Translations under genes and position numbers: made by a program
NCBI GenBank assembly: GCA_019915015.1
Contig: JAHBBC010000019.1
Coordinates: 124,001-188,000, forward strand
Origin: Auriscalpium vulgare
Lineage: Eukaryota > Basidiomycota > Agaricomycetes > Russulales > Auriscalpiaceae
Direction: 5' to 3'
DNA: 64,000 bases
Notes under the pieces: generated by a model
Seen by the model: only the letters and a program-made list of their open reading frames with translations
Told to the model about the DNA's origin: nothing
The model's database searches: none
Shown: piece after piece, positions 1-9,097 of the stretch
How positions within the stretch are numbered: the first letter of the stretch is position 1
Layout of the letters: the number at the start of each line of letters is the position of its first letter

Positions 1-233
1 CTGTCTTGATGAACTCCTGGGAAACGCGAATTGACTCCGACTAAATGAGGATAAAAGAATGTGGGCGTCCGACTTAGTCGAACTAATGACTTTTGTTTAA
101 GCCTCAGTAATCCTTCATAGGCTAAGGCCCTTTATCTTGAGTGGGCCTGCGCTACAGCGATACGACGCGAGCGACTTGGTGATGGGGATGGAAAAGGAAA
201 GGAATGTCGGAGGGATGATGCGATCGGAACTCT
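1..233. other. 3' flank of gypsy element A
   Basis: Non-coding stretch beyond the stop codon of the minus-strand pol ORF. It should hold the 3' untranslated end or LTR of element A, but the window edge cuts it and no second LTR copy is available for comparison. I see no independent gene. Confidence 0.4.
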
Positions 234-3200
234 CTACACTTGGTCGGGGACTTCGTCTTCGTCGTCGGGTGCGTCGGGAAGGGGTGGCTCTTCGCCATCG
301 TCGTTGCCATGTTGTGTCGAGGCTTCTAACTCGCGTAGTCGATGAGTGTCTATGTCGACGTCCGACAAGTGGAAGGGAATTTCCTTGCGAGCGAAGTAGG
401 GGATGACTCGAAATGCGGCGATCGGACGGTCGAGTACAGAGCCGTCCAGCTCCGCGACGATGTATGCTCCTCCCCGATTGCGGGAGACGACGACTAGGGG
501 CCCTAGGTAGCGTGGGCGCATCTTCCGATTGAGTGACTTCTCGATCGCAGTGTGTCGGATGAGTACTAGAGCGCCTCGCTTGAAGTCGAAGTTCTTGATG
601 ACGTGCGAATGTTCCTTCTCGAACTTCCTAGCGTTCGCGAGTCGCTCAGCGTATACGTCCGATCGGAGAGCGGAGACTTGATCATGTCGTTTCTGCAGTG
701 CGATTGCCCGTCGCGCGATGAGGTCTGTGGTTGAGAGAAGAGATTCGGGAGGGGGCTGGAGGTACGTCGCTTCAGAGATGTCGAGGGGAATGATCGGGTG
801 ACATCCGGTGACAGCGAAGTATGGGGAGCAGCCCATGCGCTTCCGAACCGTGATACGTTCCGACCAGAACACCGAGAAAGCGCAGCGCGCCCACTGGGTC
901 TGGTCACCATTCGCGGCCTTGTAGAGTGCTTGCCGAACGTCATAATGAGCACGTTCGACTATTCCGTTAGCACGAGAGTTGTAGCCTGAGATGCGAATGT
1001 GGCGTATGTGGTATTTCTTCTCAAGATGAACCAGGGCTTTGACAAAAGGACCGCCATTGTCAGTGACGACCTCCGACAGGGAACCCCAGCGACAGAGGAT
1101 GCTTTGGAAGATCCAATCCGCGATCGCGACGGCGTTCTCCTTCTTGAGTAGGGAGAACTCCGGGTAGGTCGTAAGTGAGCAGCGACCTTGGACGATATAG
1201 CGGTATCCTCCGGAGACGGGCATGTGCAGCGTGTCGACGTAGATCTTTGCGAACAAGGGAGCGGGAGTTGCGACGGTCGGAGGGATGAGCTTCTGGCGTT
1301 GTTGACAGAGGTGGCATGTGCGAACATACCACATAACGTCCGATTCATAGGACGGCCACCAGAAGCGTTCTCCGACTAGAGATCGAGTCGCAAAGACTCC
1401 GCGATGTCCGACTTTGTCGTGGCAGTCGACTAGGACTTGAATACGGCGCTTGGGGTGGGGGATGAGCTTGTGCGCGCCATCTCCTGAGCGTCGATAGAGT
1501 CGATTGCCGGTGCTGAAGAATCGGAGGGCGTATCGGACGAAAGTCGCAGATTCTTGGTCGGAAAGGTGATCTGGTCGCACGGGATCTTCTAACCATTCGC
1601 GAACATGGACTAGTCGCTCGTCGGCTTTGATCGCTGCATCGCTGCGTGGGACTTCGTCGTACGATAGCTCGGGCTCCTCCTCCTCACTGAGATCTTGACC
1701 GTCCGCGGTCAATGCGAACACAGCGTTGAGTCCTGGGGCGGGGAGGGAGGGAGCTTGGTCGGGTTTGACTGTGGAGCTATGCGTGGGGACTGCGAACAAA
1801 AATCCGTACAGGTTGTCGAGCCAATCGTCGTAGTCTTCGTCGGGGGGTTCCTCTGGATCGCCTGGCTGTCGGACGCGACGCGACAGTCCGTCGGGACCAT
1901 GTGCGATGCCTGGGACGTGTCGCAGGAGGAACTTGAAGACGAGGATGCCGATGATCCAGCGATTGATGCTAGCCGTCGGGACCAAATCGGGGTTCTTGAG
2001 CATTCCTCCGATCGAGCTGGCATCGACTTCGACGATGAAGTTCCGTAGTCCGATGAGGTACATGCGAAGGGCGCGAAGCGATCGGAAGAGTCCATAGATC
2101 TCGAGCTTGGGCTGGGAGAAGCGTCGTTCGCGATCGTTGAGCGAGATCGATCCAAAGCGGCTGTAGTAACGCTTCTTCGGGTTGTTCAGTTCCTCTTGGG
2201 CGAGAATGTAGCCGACGGCGATGTAGGATGTGTCGACTGCGAGGATGACTGGTGCTTGCGACTCGTAATTGATTGCTCGAAGGGCGTCCGACTTGACCAG
2301 CGCGTTTTTGAGGTACTCTTGCGCCTTGTGCTGATCGGGACCGTACTCCCACTCCGTACCCTTCCGTGTGAGCTTGGTGAGAGGCCACGCATGCTTCGCG
2401 AAGTCCTTGATGAATATCCTGCAGACTCCGACTGTGCCAAGGAAAGCGCGAACGTCGGAGAGATCCTTGAGGGGACCCCAGTTCGTGATGGCTGAGATTG
2501 TGGTCGGATCTGCGCGGCGACCTTCCGGAGTGCAGAGGTGTCGGAGGACGGTGAATTCGCGAGCAATGAGGATCGACTTGGGACCGGAGAAGGTACCGCC
2601 GGAGTAGCGCATGCGCTGGAGGATCCGATTGACGTTGGTGAGGTGCTCCCAGACGAAGCGACGAATGTCCTTGTTTTCCGGGATCATCTCGTAAGATCCA
2701 TCGGAAAGTCGATAGTCGGACTTGGGGCCTTTGAGGGGAACATCGTCGATGAAGGGCACTGTGAAGGTCGGAATCTCATCCTGCAAAATGAACGTGACGT
2801 CGTCGTGGAATATGGGGACCGAGTTCGTCCACCCCATCGGAAGAGTGACTAGACGAAGTGCTCCGTAAGGCGTCTGGAAGGTCGTGAAGTCGCGGGATCG
2901 GGGGTCGATGAGTCGCTCGTCGTATCCGACGTAGAGGTCGAGAATGCCACCACAGGCACGTCCTCCGAACTGTTCTGCAAGTTGTTCTTGGATCGGAGGG
3001 ACGCCGGAGTGTGCGACCGTGACAGCGTTGAGTGGCTCGAGCGAGTGGACTATACGTAGACTCTTGCCATCCTTCTTTGCGACGCAGAACCACTTCGATC
3101 GATAGGAAGAGTTCGAGGGCTCGTATACCCCTGCCGCGATCTTCCGTTTGATCATGGCGCAGACGTCGTTGTAGATGCCCGGGGGTATGGGGATGTTGCG

Positions 3201-3449
3201 ATCGACCCATGGGACGTGTGCGACGACGGGAATCTGGATCGGAGGGAAGTATTCGGGTTTGAAGCTGCCGCGTTCGGTGTCGTCCCATGCGAAAGCCTCG
3301 TTCTGCTTTACGATAATGTCGTGCAAGAGATCGCGCTCGGTCGGGGTGAGGAATTCGTAGCTGGGGTTCGCGTCCATCTTGTCGTGACGTTCTTGGGTGT
3401 ATCGACCGGTGGGAACGAAGGGCGGGGGATGCGTCGCTAATGGTGACAT
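234..3449 (-). CDS. pol: Ty3/Gypsy pol (reverse transcriptase, RNase H, integrase), element A
   Basis: An uninterrupted 1071-codon ORF with the gypsy domain order. Reverse transcriptase occupies roughly residues 80-330: the first catalytic Asp lies in LDLYVGYDER and the YxDD box is FIDD. RNase H follows (VDTSYIAVGYILAQ), then the integrase zinc finger (HDKVGH ... CHLCQQ) and the integrase core with D (IYVDTLHMP), D (VVTDNGGPF) and E (GIVERAHYD). The C-terminal tail is basic (SLNRKMRPRYLGP). The product would copy element RNA into DNA and insert it. The ORF is intact although gag and protease upstream are frameshifted. The first ~25 residues may be out of their original frame, so the native start is uncertain. 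Element identity is firm; present activity is unlikely because gag is truncated. Confidence 0.93.
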   Translation of the reverse strand: MSPLATHPPPFVPTGRYTQERHDKMDANPSYEFLTPTERDLLHDIIVKQNEAFAWDDTERGSFKPEYFPPIQIPVVAHVPWVDRNIPIPPGIYNDVCAMIKRKIAAGVYEPSNSSYRSKWFCVAKKDGKSLRIVHSLEPLNAVTVAHSGVPPIQEQLAEQFGGRACGGILDLYVGYDERLIDPRSRDFTTFQTPYGALRLVTLPMGWTNSVPIFHDDVTFILQDEIPTFTVPFIDDVPLKGPKSDYRLSDGSYEMIPENKDIRRFVWEHLTNVNRILQRMRYSGGTFSGPKSILIAREFTVLRHLCTPEGRRADPTTISAITNWGPLKDLSDVRAFLGTVGVCRIFIKDFAKHAWPLTKLTRKGTEWEYGPDQHKAQEYLKNALVKSDALRAINYESQAPVILAVDTSYIAVGYILAQEELNNPKKRYYSRFGSISLNDRERRFSQPKLEIYGLFRSLRALRMYLIGLRNFIVEVDASSIGGMLKNPDLVPTASINRWIIGILVFKFLLRHVPGIAHGPDGLSRRVRQPGDPEEPPDEDYDDWLDNLYGFLFAVPTHSSTVKPDQAPSLPAPGLNAVFALTADGQDLSEEEEPELSYDEVPRSDAAIKADERLVHVREWLEDPVRPDHLSDQESATFVRYALRFFSTGNRLYRRSGDGAHKLIPHPKRRIQVLVDCHDKVGHRGVFATRSLVGERFWWPSYESDVMWYVRTCHLCQQRQKLIPPTVATPAPLFAKIYVDTLHMPVSGGYRYIVQGRCSLTTYPEFSLLKKENAVAIADWIFQSILCRWGSLSEVVTDNGGPFVKALVHLEKKYHIRHIRISGYNSRANGIVERAHYDVRQALYKAANGDQTQWARCAFSVFWSERITVRKRMGCSPYFAVTGCHPIIPLDISEATYLQPPPESLLSTTDLIARRAIALQKRHDQVSALRSDVYAERLANARKFEKEHSHVIKNFDFKRGALVLIRHTAIEKSLNRKMRPRYLGPLVVVSRNRGGAYIVAELDGSVLDRPIAAFRVIPYFARKEIPFHLSDVDIDTHRLRELEASTQHGNDDGEEPPLPDAPDDEDEVPDQV

Positions 3450-3946
3450 GGATGCGAGGGGTCTCCGATGATGTTGCGCTCGATGCGAAACCCGTCAGGA
3501 AGTGTGCCAAGAACGGGTCGGACTTTGTCTGCGACGGGCTTGTACTTCTTCTTGCCAAGAAAGATGTCGACTGGTTCGGGATCGGAAGGCGAAGGCGACG
3601 ATGTGGACGAGTTCAAGAAAGTGGTCGGTGGTCGCGGGGAATGTCCAAGATATTGCTGAGTGTCGTCGTCAAGATGTGGGTGTCGATAGCGCGGTTTCTG
3701 AGTCGGAGATGGCTTGCGATCGGACGACGTATACTGGTGACCAAGATTTGATTCGGGAGTCGTACGTGATTTACAAGGCTCTGCGGGACATATTTTGTTC
3801 AAGAAAGACGGGGCTGCGTACTCTGGCAAATGCGTGCGGGCTTCGGAGGCGGTAACGTAGGCAGCTTGAATCGCGGAGTCGTCGGAGGCGTCGATTGGGG
3901 TATATGCTATGATGCGCGCGTCGTCGCCATCGACTTCGATGATCAT
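3437..3946 (-). pseudogene. Element A protease-RT linker, out of frame with its neighbours
   Basis: A 169-codon open stretch between the protease-bearing ORF and pol. It reads as a continuation of the polyprotein: an acidic start (MIIEVDGDDARIIAY) and a Pro/Ser-rich linker (SPSPSDPEPVDIFLGKKKYKPV). The frames differ at both junctions (near 3970 and 3440), so the gag-pro-pol reading frame is broken at least twice here. No catalytic motif is visible. The assignment as linker rests on position and matching orientation only. Confidence 0.55.
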
Positions 3947-3974
3947 GGCGATGGCTTCATCTTCACCTAGATCA

Positions 3975-5044
3975 TCAAAGGTGGGAGCCGCTATGGCATG
4001 CCTTGCGAAACCGATGATGGCCTCGCGGGAAGGTCGGGATCGTCAAGATGTCGTCGGAGTTCGGGTTGCGGATGGTGACCGTCTGATCCTCGTCGCGGTA
4101 GTTGCGGACGATGCTCTCGGTGAGCACGTCGAATGGGCGACCGAGGAGAATGTCGTAGGCGACGTCGCGGACAACGTGCACCTGCAGGTAGAGGGTCATG
4201 TTCCCGAACTTGATCGGAACGTTGCGCGCCATGCCCAATGAGCTGGAGACCTGCCGATTGGCGCTCTGAAGTCGAATTTTGACGTTGGGGGAGTAGGCGA
4301 GCTCCAGGAAATGGGCGACCTCCTCGGACATCGCGATAACTTGCGAGCCGGGGTCCAGCAGGCACTCGATCGTGGCGCGACCGGCGACGAGACCGTCGAT
4401 CGATCGGAGAGCGTGTGAGTCTCGAGCGACTGTGAGCATGTCGGGGTCGGGGCACTCGCCGGGGCCGAGATCGTTGAGGTACATCTCGATAGGGTCGGAC
4501 ATGTACAGGACGCACTCCTTCGATTCGTTCGACCAGAGCTGCTCCTTGGAGGCCTTTCGGGGATCGGGGGCGTAGTTGGAGAAGACGCGCTCCTCAGCTT
4601 GCCTTATCGCGGCGGCCGGTGACACGAGCTCCTCGTCGGGGACTTCCTCCATGGTGACGCGCTGATAGTTCGTGGTCGCGACGGGTGCTGCTGCTGCCTC
4701 GTTGACTGCGCGACGTGGGGTGACTGCGTCGCGGTACTTGGCGCGGACCTCGGGAGCGAGCGACAAAAGCTCCTCAGGCGTGATGACTATCTGCGAGTCC
4801 TTCATCGCACGAGCGAAGACTTGCTCAGCGATCTCCGATCGATGGACCGGAGGCAGGTTGTGATAGTTGGGCTCGCGAGTCGCCTTGGGCGGGTCGGCTG
4901 GCACTGTCTTGGGCTTCACCGGCGCATCGGTCGCATCGCGTGCCCCTCGAAAGGGATGCGCCGGTGCGGGCGCCGACTGATCGGAGGACTTGGCTGGTTG
5001 ATCGGAAGCCGTCGGAGCGGCTGCAGCCTGCTTGGGCTTCGCGC
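3975..5044 (-). CDS. Element A gag C-terminus and retroviral-type aspartic protease, truncated
   Basis: The N-terminal part (AKPKQAAAAPTASDQ ...) is nearly identical to the C-terminal gag of the copy at 35276-37256, which fixes its family. The protease lies near residues 225-330: active site LLDPGSQ (DPGS instead of the usual DT/SGS) at about 4340-4362, and the second signature DILLGRPF near 4120-4140. Gag upstream of AKPKQ is missing because LTR sequence of element B begins at 5045. The open frame runs a few codons into that LTR by chance, so the ATG at 5060 is not a native start. This is a broken gag-protease fragment. Confidence 0.8.
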
Positions 5045-5276
5045 TGTCGCGCCGCAACATGGTTTGAAGATATTCTCTTCAAAACCAAGCGAGATCTCAT
5101 CGAGATCGTATTTGACGATTGCCGACTGAATGATACAACTTTGCCATGAAGTCGAGAGCCCACTCCTTTAAACTCTTTCCCCCACACTCCTTCGCTTCCA
5201 ACAAATCCTTGTTCTTTTACTTTCATCCTCTATCCAGTCCCCCTCATGCATTTCTCCCTTATGCCGAGTATCTGGC

Positions 5277-6335
5277 ATGCCGTCGATCGACTCCGGGCCG
5301 CAACAACTCGCCTGGCCCAATCTACGACTGCCACCAGTATGTGCGCTTATGCGCAGCTTCCCTAACAACACTGACCGTACCATCACCACGCATCTCTCAG
5401 ACTATGTGGCATTGCCCGACGAAGAGTTGTTCCGTCCGAACCAGGATATTGAGAAGGAGGAGCAGACGAATCGGCTGTATTTGCTGGCGGAATTTGTCTC
5501 TCTGGAATCATCACCGTCTCGCTCTGCCCACCTCGTCGCACCTATCTGGAACAACGCACTTCTAGATCGGCTCAGTCCTTTGCCCGAGTTCAAGGCTACT
5601 GGCACATTCACGTTCGCATCCCATCCGTTCCCCACTTCCTCCAGCACCTGCGTTGACTCCCGTTCAGAGATGTTCCTTCGCCCCGAGCTCGATATTGCGC
5701 CGCCTCGCCGACGTCTATGGTGCGGAGAAGTTAGCGGTCAGGAGCAGCTCGATGCAGAACACCTTCATGTGTGGTTCTCCTACGACGGATACACGGAGTT
5801 TGGACGCATCATGCATTACTTCGGTCAAGATGAGCAACATGCCGTATTCGCCGCATTACTGGTACGCGCACCTCATCGTTCCCAGTACTCTCGCCCGCGC
5901 TTTGTCTTCCTCGAGGTTCCCCTGGAGCATTGCACACCCTCGACTCTGCCCACCGATATCGTCTTCGCCCCCATCATCGAGCTCTCCGAAACCGACACCA
6001 TCGAGTCCCGTCATATCATCATCGAACGTCCAGGACTCCCTGACTCGTCTAGCCCCGGTTCACTATCCAAGCCAACGCCACTCGTTGTTGACGCTCTCGT
6101 GGATCTTTTCCGCGGCCTGGAGGATCCTTACGGCGAGTTCGACAGTCCAGTCGCACGCAATGCTGCGGCGTTTGGCCTCTCGAACATGCCGGGCGGTCTC
6201 AACCTGGACAGCGAGCTGAAGGACCACCGCATCGAGAGGACGCAGACGGAGATCGACGAGAACGGGTATGTGCTGAGTTACGACCATCGATGGCTGAAGG
6301 TGGAGAGAGGGAAGAGGGTTGAACGACGACTCTGA
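5277..6335 (+). CDS. LTR-embedded ORF of unknown function, 352 codons (5' LTR copy)
   Basis: An intact ORF wholly inside U3 of the B LTR, upstream of its TATA box. I do not recognise a family. The protein has a Pro/Ser-rich start, a mixed alpha/beta-like middle (LWCGEVSGQEQLDAEHLH, RFVFLEVPLEHC), and a charged C-terminus (ELKDHRIERTQTEIDENGY, VERGKRVERRL). I see no signal peptide, transmembrane segment or zinc finger. The copy in the 3' LTR (29196-30254) is also open from end to end and differs at 10 bases (7 residue changes). ATG 5277 is the first in-frame ATG after an upstream stop. A U3 gene would be transcribed in the 3' end of genomic RNA or from its own promoter. It could be an element accessory gene or a captured host gene. 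Confidence 0.75.
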   Translation: MPSIDSGPQQLAWPNLRLPPVCALMRSFPNNTDRTITTHLSDYVALPDEELFRPNQDIEKEEQTNRLYLLAEFVSLESSPSRSAHLVAPIWNNALLDRLSPLPEFKATGTFTFASHPFPTSSSTCVDSRSEMFLRPELDIAPPRRRLWCGEVSGQEQLDAEHLHVWFSYDGYTEFGRIMHYFGQDEQHAVFAALLVRAPHRSQYSRPRFVFLEVPLEHCTPSTLPTDIVFAPIIELSETDTIESRHIIIERPGLPDSSSPGSLSKPTPLVVDALVDLFRGLEDPYGEFDSPVARNAAAFGLSNMPGGLNLDSELKDHRIERTQTEIDENGYVLSYDHRWLKVERGKRVERRL

Positions 6336-6502
6336 TCAGATGGATGGTGGGTCACATGACTTGCTTCTCACTTACCCTTTTCATCCATGCTTCACAGTTT
6401 CTTGCCAGCCAAGGTCACTTGCTGGTCTGTATTACTCATGCATTCCTTTTAACATGTGCTTTCTAGAGGCTGTACACCAAGTTCCTGGTGCCTGGTCATA
6501 TG

Positions 6503-6632
6503 TGACTCCTTTTGACTCTTTGGACTCCTCTTATTCTAGCTCATTCTATTCCCCTTATTTTCATGACTCCCTTATGACTCCTTTTATTCTGGCTCATTCT
6601 ATTCCCCTTATTTCATGACTCCCTTATGACTC
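6503..6632 (+). promoter_or_regulatory. Six TGACTC motifs in three phased pairs, U3 enhancer candidate
   Basis: TGACTC occurs at 6503, 6513, 6564, 6575, 6616 and 6627, all on the same strand. Members of each pair are 10-11 bp apart. The cluster sits about 50-180 bp upstream of the TATA box. TGACTC is the core half of Gcn4/AP-1-type bZIP sites. The last two pairs lie in a direct repeat, so duplication explains part of the pattern. The same cluster is present in the 3' LTR near 30420-30555. bZIP control is an inference. Confidence 0.5.
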
Positions 6633-6683
6633 CTTCATATACTAGTACCCTAGTTAGGTAGAATATTCCCACAAGAGAAAAGG

Positions 6684-6691
6684 TATAAATA
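6684..6691 (+). promoter_or_regulatory. LTR TATA box
   Basis: TATAAATA in a well-conserved context, present in both LTRs (again near 30602). Genomic RNA of element B would start about 25-35 bp downstream. This places the 352-codon ORF in U3. Confidence 0.65.
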
Positions 6692-6904
6692 CCTGGCCTC
6701 TGGAGAAATTCTAGTGTCTCTTTTCCCCCCTACAAAGCTTCTTATTCTATAAGTTGCTTTTTTCCTTGACTTGATTGTTGAAGGAGTGCTGCTTGCCTCC
6801 TTGACTATATCAGTCACTTGCAGACCCTTGTTGTTCCCTCCGTTCAACTCGTATTCTTGTGTTCCAATCGACGCTATTCTCACCAACGCTAGTTCTCATC
6901 GACG

Positions 6905-7046
6905 TCACTGTTACGGAATTGGTCGTTGACTGCTCTGCTTTACGTGTCCCCTCGTGCTTATCTGTGTTATTGTCGTCACTGTTACGGAATTGGTTGTTGA
7001 CTGCTCTGCTTTACGTGTCCCCTCGTGCTTATCTGTGTTATTGTCG
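6905..7046 (+). repeat. Two tandem 71-bp repeats in the LTR
   Basis: Units 6905-6975 and 6976-7046 are near-identical, both beginning TCACTGTTACGGAATTGG. The 3' LTR has the same pair starting at 34609 and 34680, so the duplication predates insertion. Confidence 0.9.
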
Positions 7047-7574
7047 TATCCGTCCGTTGCGTGTGTTGACCCCGTACTCTGCGTGTGTCGAATCTGTGTT
7101 GGGAGTTCCACCGAAGTCTACTTGAAGTCCGCGTACGTTCGCATCTGTTATCCACTCCGCATACCCCCCATCCCTGCTCGACTTCACCGTCTAGTGTTTT
7201 CCCCCATCGGTTCATTCTCGTTCTTCGGTCGTACTCCGTTGAACGTCCCCGTCTAGAGTATCGTCACCCGTACTCTGTATTCTTGCATCTCCGGACAATA
7301 TCAATCTACGTGCACATCCGTACACACCCTCCGCACGTCCCCGTGCATTTCGTCTTTTGGATCTCTTCACCAGATTCCAGAACTCGACTCTTCGATCCTT
7401 CCCAGGTACTTCTTACGACATAAGTGCGGACCACCGAAGAACCATCGCACAACGAACAACTAGGTAACTCCGGGAGTTTAGAGAACCCGAGGAGCCTAGG
7501 GCAGAAGTCTTCATCGTCACTCGTGCTGCGTTTCGCACCGCGATACTTCGAACCTCTTCCCGCCGCGACAACAC

Positions 7575-7591
7575 TGGAGCCCACCGCAAGG
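7575..7591 (+). other. Candidate primer-binding site of element B
   Basis: Four bases after the LTR end, the sequence reads TGGAGCCCACCGCAAGG. It starts with TGG, as expected for complementarity to a tRNA CCA end. The tRNA is not identified. Position is the main support. Confidence 0.4.
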
Positions 7592-7693
7592 GGTTCTTCT
7601 TTCTTGGCCAGTCGTGTACCTCTGGACCTTCCACAGAATCGTCCCGACAGATCGTATCCTACGAACGAATTCTACAATCCAGGCTACACTCCC

Positions 7694-9097
7694 ATGGCCA
7701 ATTTCTCAGAACAAGAGGAAGGGTCATCATCTCAGGGACCCGGAACGTACGGTTATGCCAACCCACACCCGGACGTTCCACCTCACATGCCAGATCCCGC
7801 GTACCCCGCCTACAATGCTACGGGTGGAGGCGCTCCGCCACCACCACCGCCACCGCCGCCGGGCAACGCATATGTTCCGCCTGTACAGCCACCGCCACCA
7901 GGACCCCCACCAGTTCCCAGGCAAGCGGCGGGCACTTACAGACTATCAGTATTATCCCTACCCCTCCCAGGAACGAAGCACGCACCGCCGAAATTCCGCG
8001 GAGACTATTCCGAAGTCGCTCGCTTTATCTGGCTCTACGAACGTCTGTGTGTTGAACACAACGTAGTCCTGGACGAGGAGCGATGCCGGGGTATCATCCA
8101 GTACTGTTCCCGCAGCGTACGGGAATTTATCGAGGCTCTCCGCAGCTACACCACACCCAGCTGGCTATTGCTCAGGCGCGATCTCGAAAACTACTATGAT
8201 GCGGCACGATACGACGAACGTTACCAGAAGAAGGACTTGGTAGCGCTCGTCAAGAAGACTCGTGGCAAACGCATGGGCGATTTACGTGCATGGAAGCGCT
8301 ACGCACGCGAGTTTATCAAGATTGCCGGCTGGTTGCGTCATGAGGGACGTCTCACCGAGCGCGAGCTCAACATTCACTTCTGGACCGGAATCGGGCGACG
8401 CTTACGCAGACGCGTAGAAGATCGCCTGGTTGCTTCAGATCCACTCTATGATCGACGAGAGCCATTCACCATGGAAAACGTCAACGTAATGGCAGAAGGA
8501 ATTCTCCAGCGCGGAAAGTTCGACGAGGAGATGGAGGATTCAGAGGATTCGTACGACTCCGACTGGTCCGGCCAGTCAGACTCTGAGTCTGAGTCAAGCT
8601 CGGACGAGGATGAACGACACTCTCGCAAGTCCAGTACCAAGAAGAAGTCCAAGCCAAAAGCCAAAGGCAAGACCGTTCGTTTCGAAGTCGACGAGAGCAA
8701 GACAACGCGCAAGACGCGCGCGGGCTCGAAAGCGGCCAAAACGGACGGCGAAGCAGTTACCGGTATGATCCAACAGATGCGTTCGATGAGTCTACGGGAC
8801 GACCGCTACCCACTGTTGTATTTCCAGGCCCTCAAGCTCGACAGTGACATTGCATCTATCGTTGCAGCCCAGATTTGTCGCACCCACCTGCACAAGTCTT
8901 TGTTAGCCCACCTACAAATTCATACAGTCAGCCAGCCCGCTACACCTCATCCCCAGTTCAATATCCCCAGCAGTATAGTCCACCGCCCGTTCAATATCAG
9001 CAGTCATATAGTCCGCCACCGATGCAATATAGTCCGCCAGCACAACAACAGCAGCCGTATGCGCCAATACAGACCTATGCAGCTCAAGGACCGGTGA
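7694..9097 (+). CDS. gag: Element B gag, N-terminal part
   Basis: The start ATG at 7694 lies in the internal region just after the LTR. The frame is open further upstream into the LTR, but that is not expected to be translated. The protein has a Pro-rich leader with a polyproline run, then a capsid-like helical region (KFRGDYSEVARFIWLYERL ... WTGIGRRLRRRVEDRL) typical of basidiomycete gypsy gag. A Ser/Asp/Glu-rich and then Lys-rich segment (KKKSKPKAKGKTVRF) follows. True coding probably leaves this frame between about 8845 and 8900, because the sensible continuation with the zinc knuckle is in the -1 frame. The last ~70 residues, to the stop at 9097, are likely out of frame. Confidence 0.8.
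   Translation: MANFSEQEEGSSSQGPGTYGYANPHPDVPPHMPDPAYPAYNATGGGAPPPPPPPPPGNAYVPPVQPPPPGPPPVPRQAAGTYRLSVLSLPLPGTKHAPPKFRGDYSEVARFIWLYERLCVEHNVVLDEERCRGIIQYCSRSVREFIEALRSYTTPSWLLLRRDLENYYDAARYDERYQKKDLVALVKKTRGKRMGDLRAWKRYAREFIKIAGWLRHEGRLTERELNIHFWTGIGRRLRRRVEDRLVASDPLYDRREPFTMENVNVMAEGILQRGKFDEEMEDSEDSYDSDWSGQSDSESESSSDEDERHSRKSSTKKKSKPKAKGKTVRFEVDESKTTRKTRAGSKAAKTDGEAVTGMIQQMRSMSLRDDRYPLLYFQALKLDSDIASIVAAQICRTHLHKSLLAHLQIHTVSQPATPHPQFNIPSSIVHRPFNISSHIVRHRCNIVRQHNNSSRMRQYRPMQLKDR

Larger units (their letters stand above)
5045..7570 (+). repeat. 5' LTR of giant gypsy element B (2526 bp)
   Basis: The same sequence recurs at 20969-35275, split by two insertions, which defines the LTR. It begins TGTCGCG and ends CGCGACA, the expected inverted TG...CA termini. 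A TATA box lies at 6684-6691, so U3 is unusually long (about 1.6 kb) and contains an intact ORF (5277-6335). Two 71-bp tandem repeats lie downstream of the TATA box at 6905-7046. The LTR pair is almost identical, with mostly transition differences. The left flank is element A gag, and it has no matching duplication beyond the 3' LTR at 35276. Confidence 0.93.

Noticed and set aside
5045..5060. ATG at 5060 as start of element A gag
   Set aside because: These codons belong to the B LTR; the frame continues by chance.
8875..8877. TTG as a true start codon
   Set aside because: The frame continues gag after a one-base shift; an independent TTG start is unlikely in a fungus.
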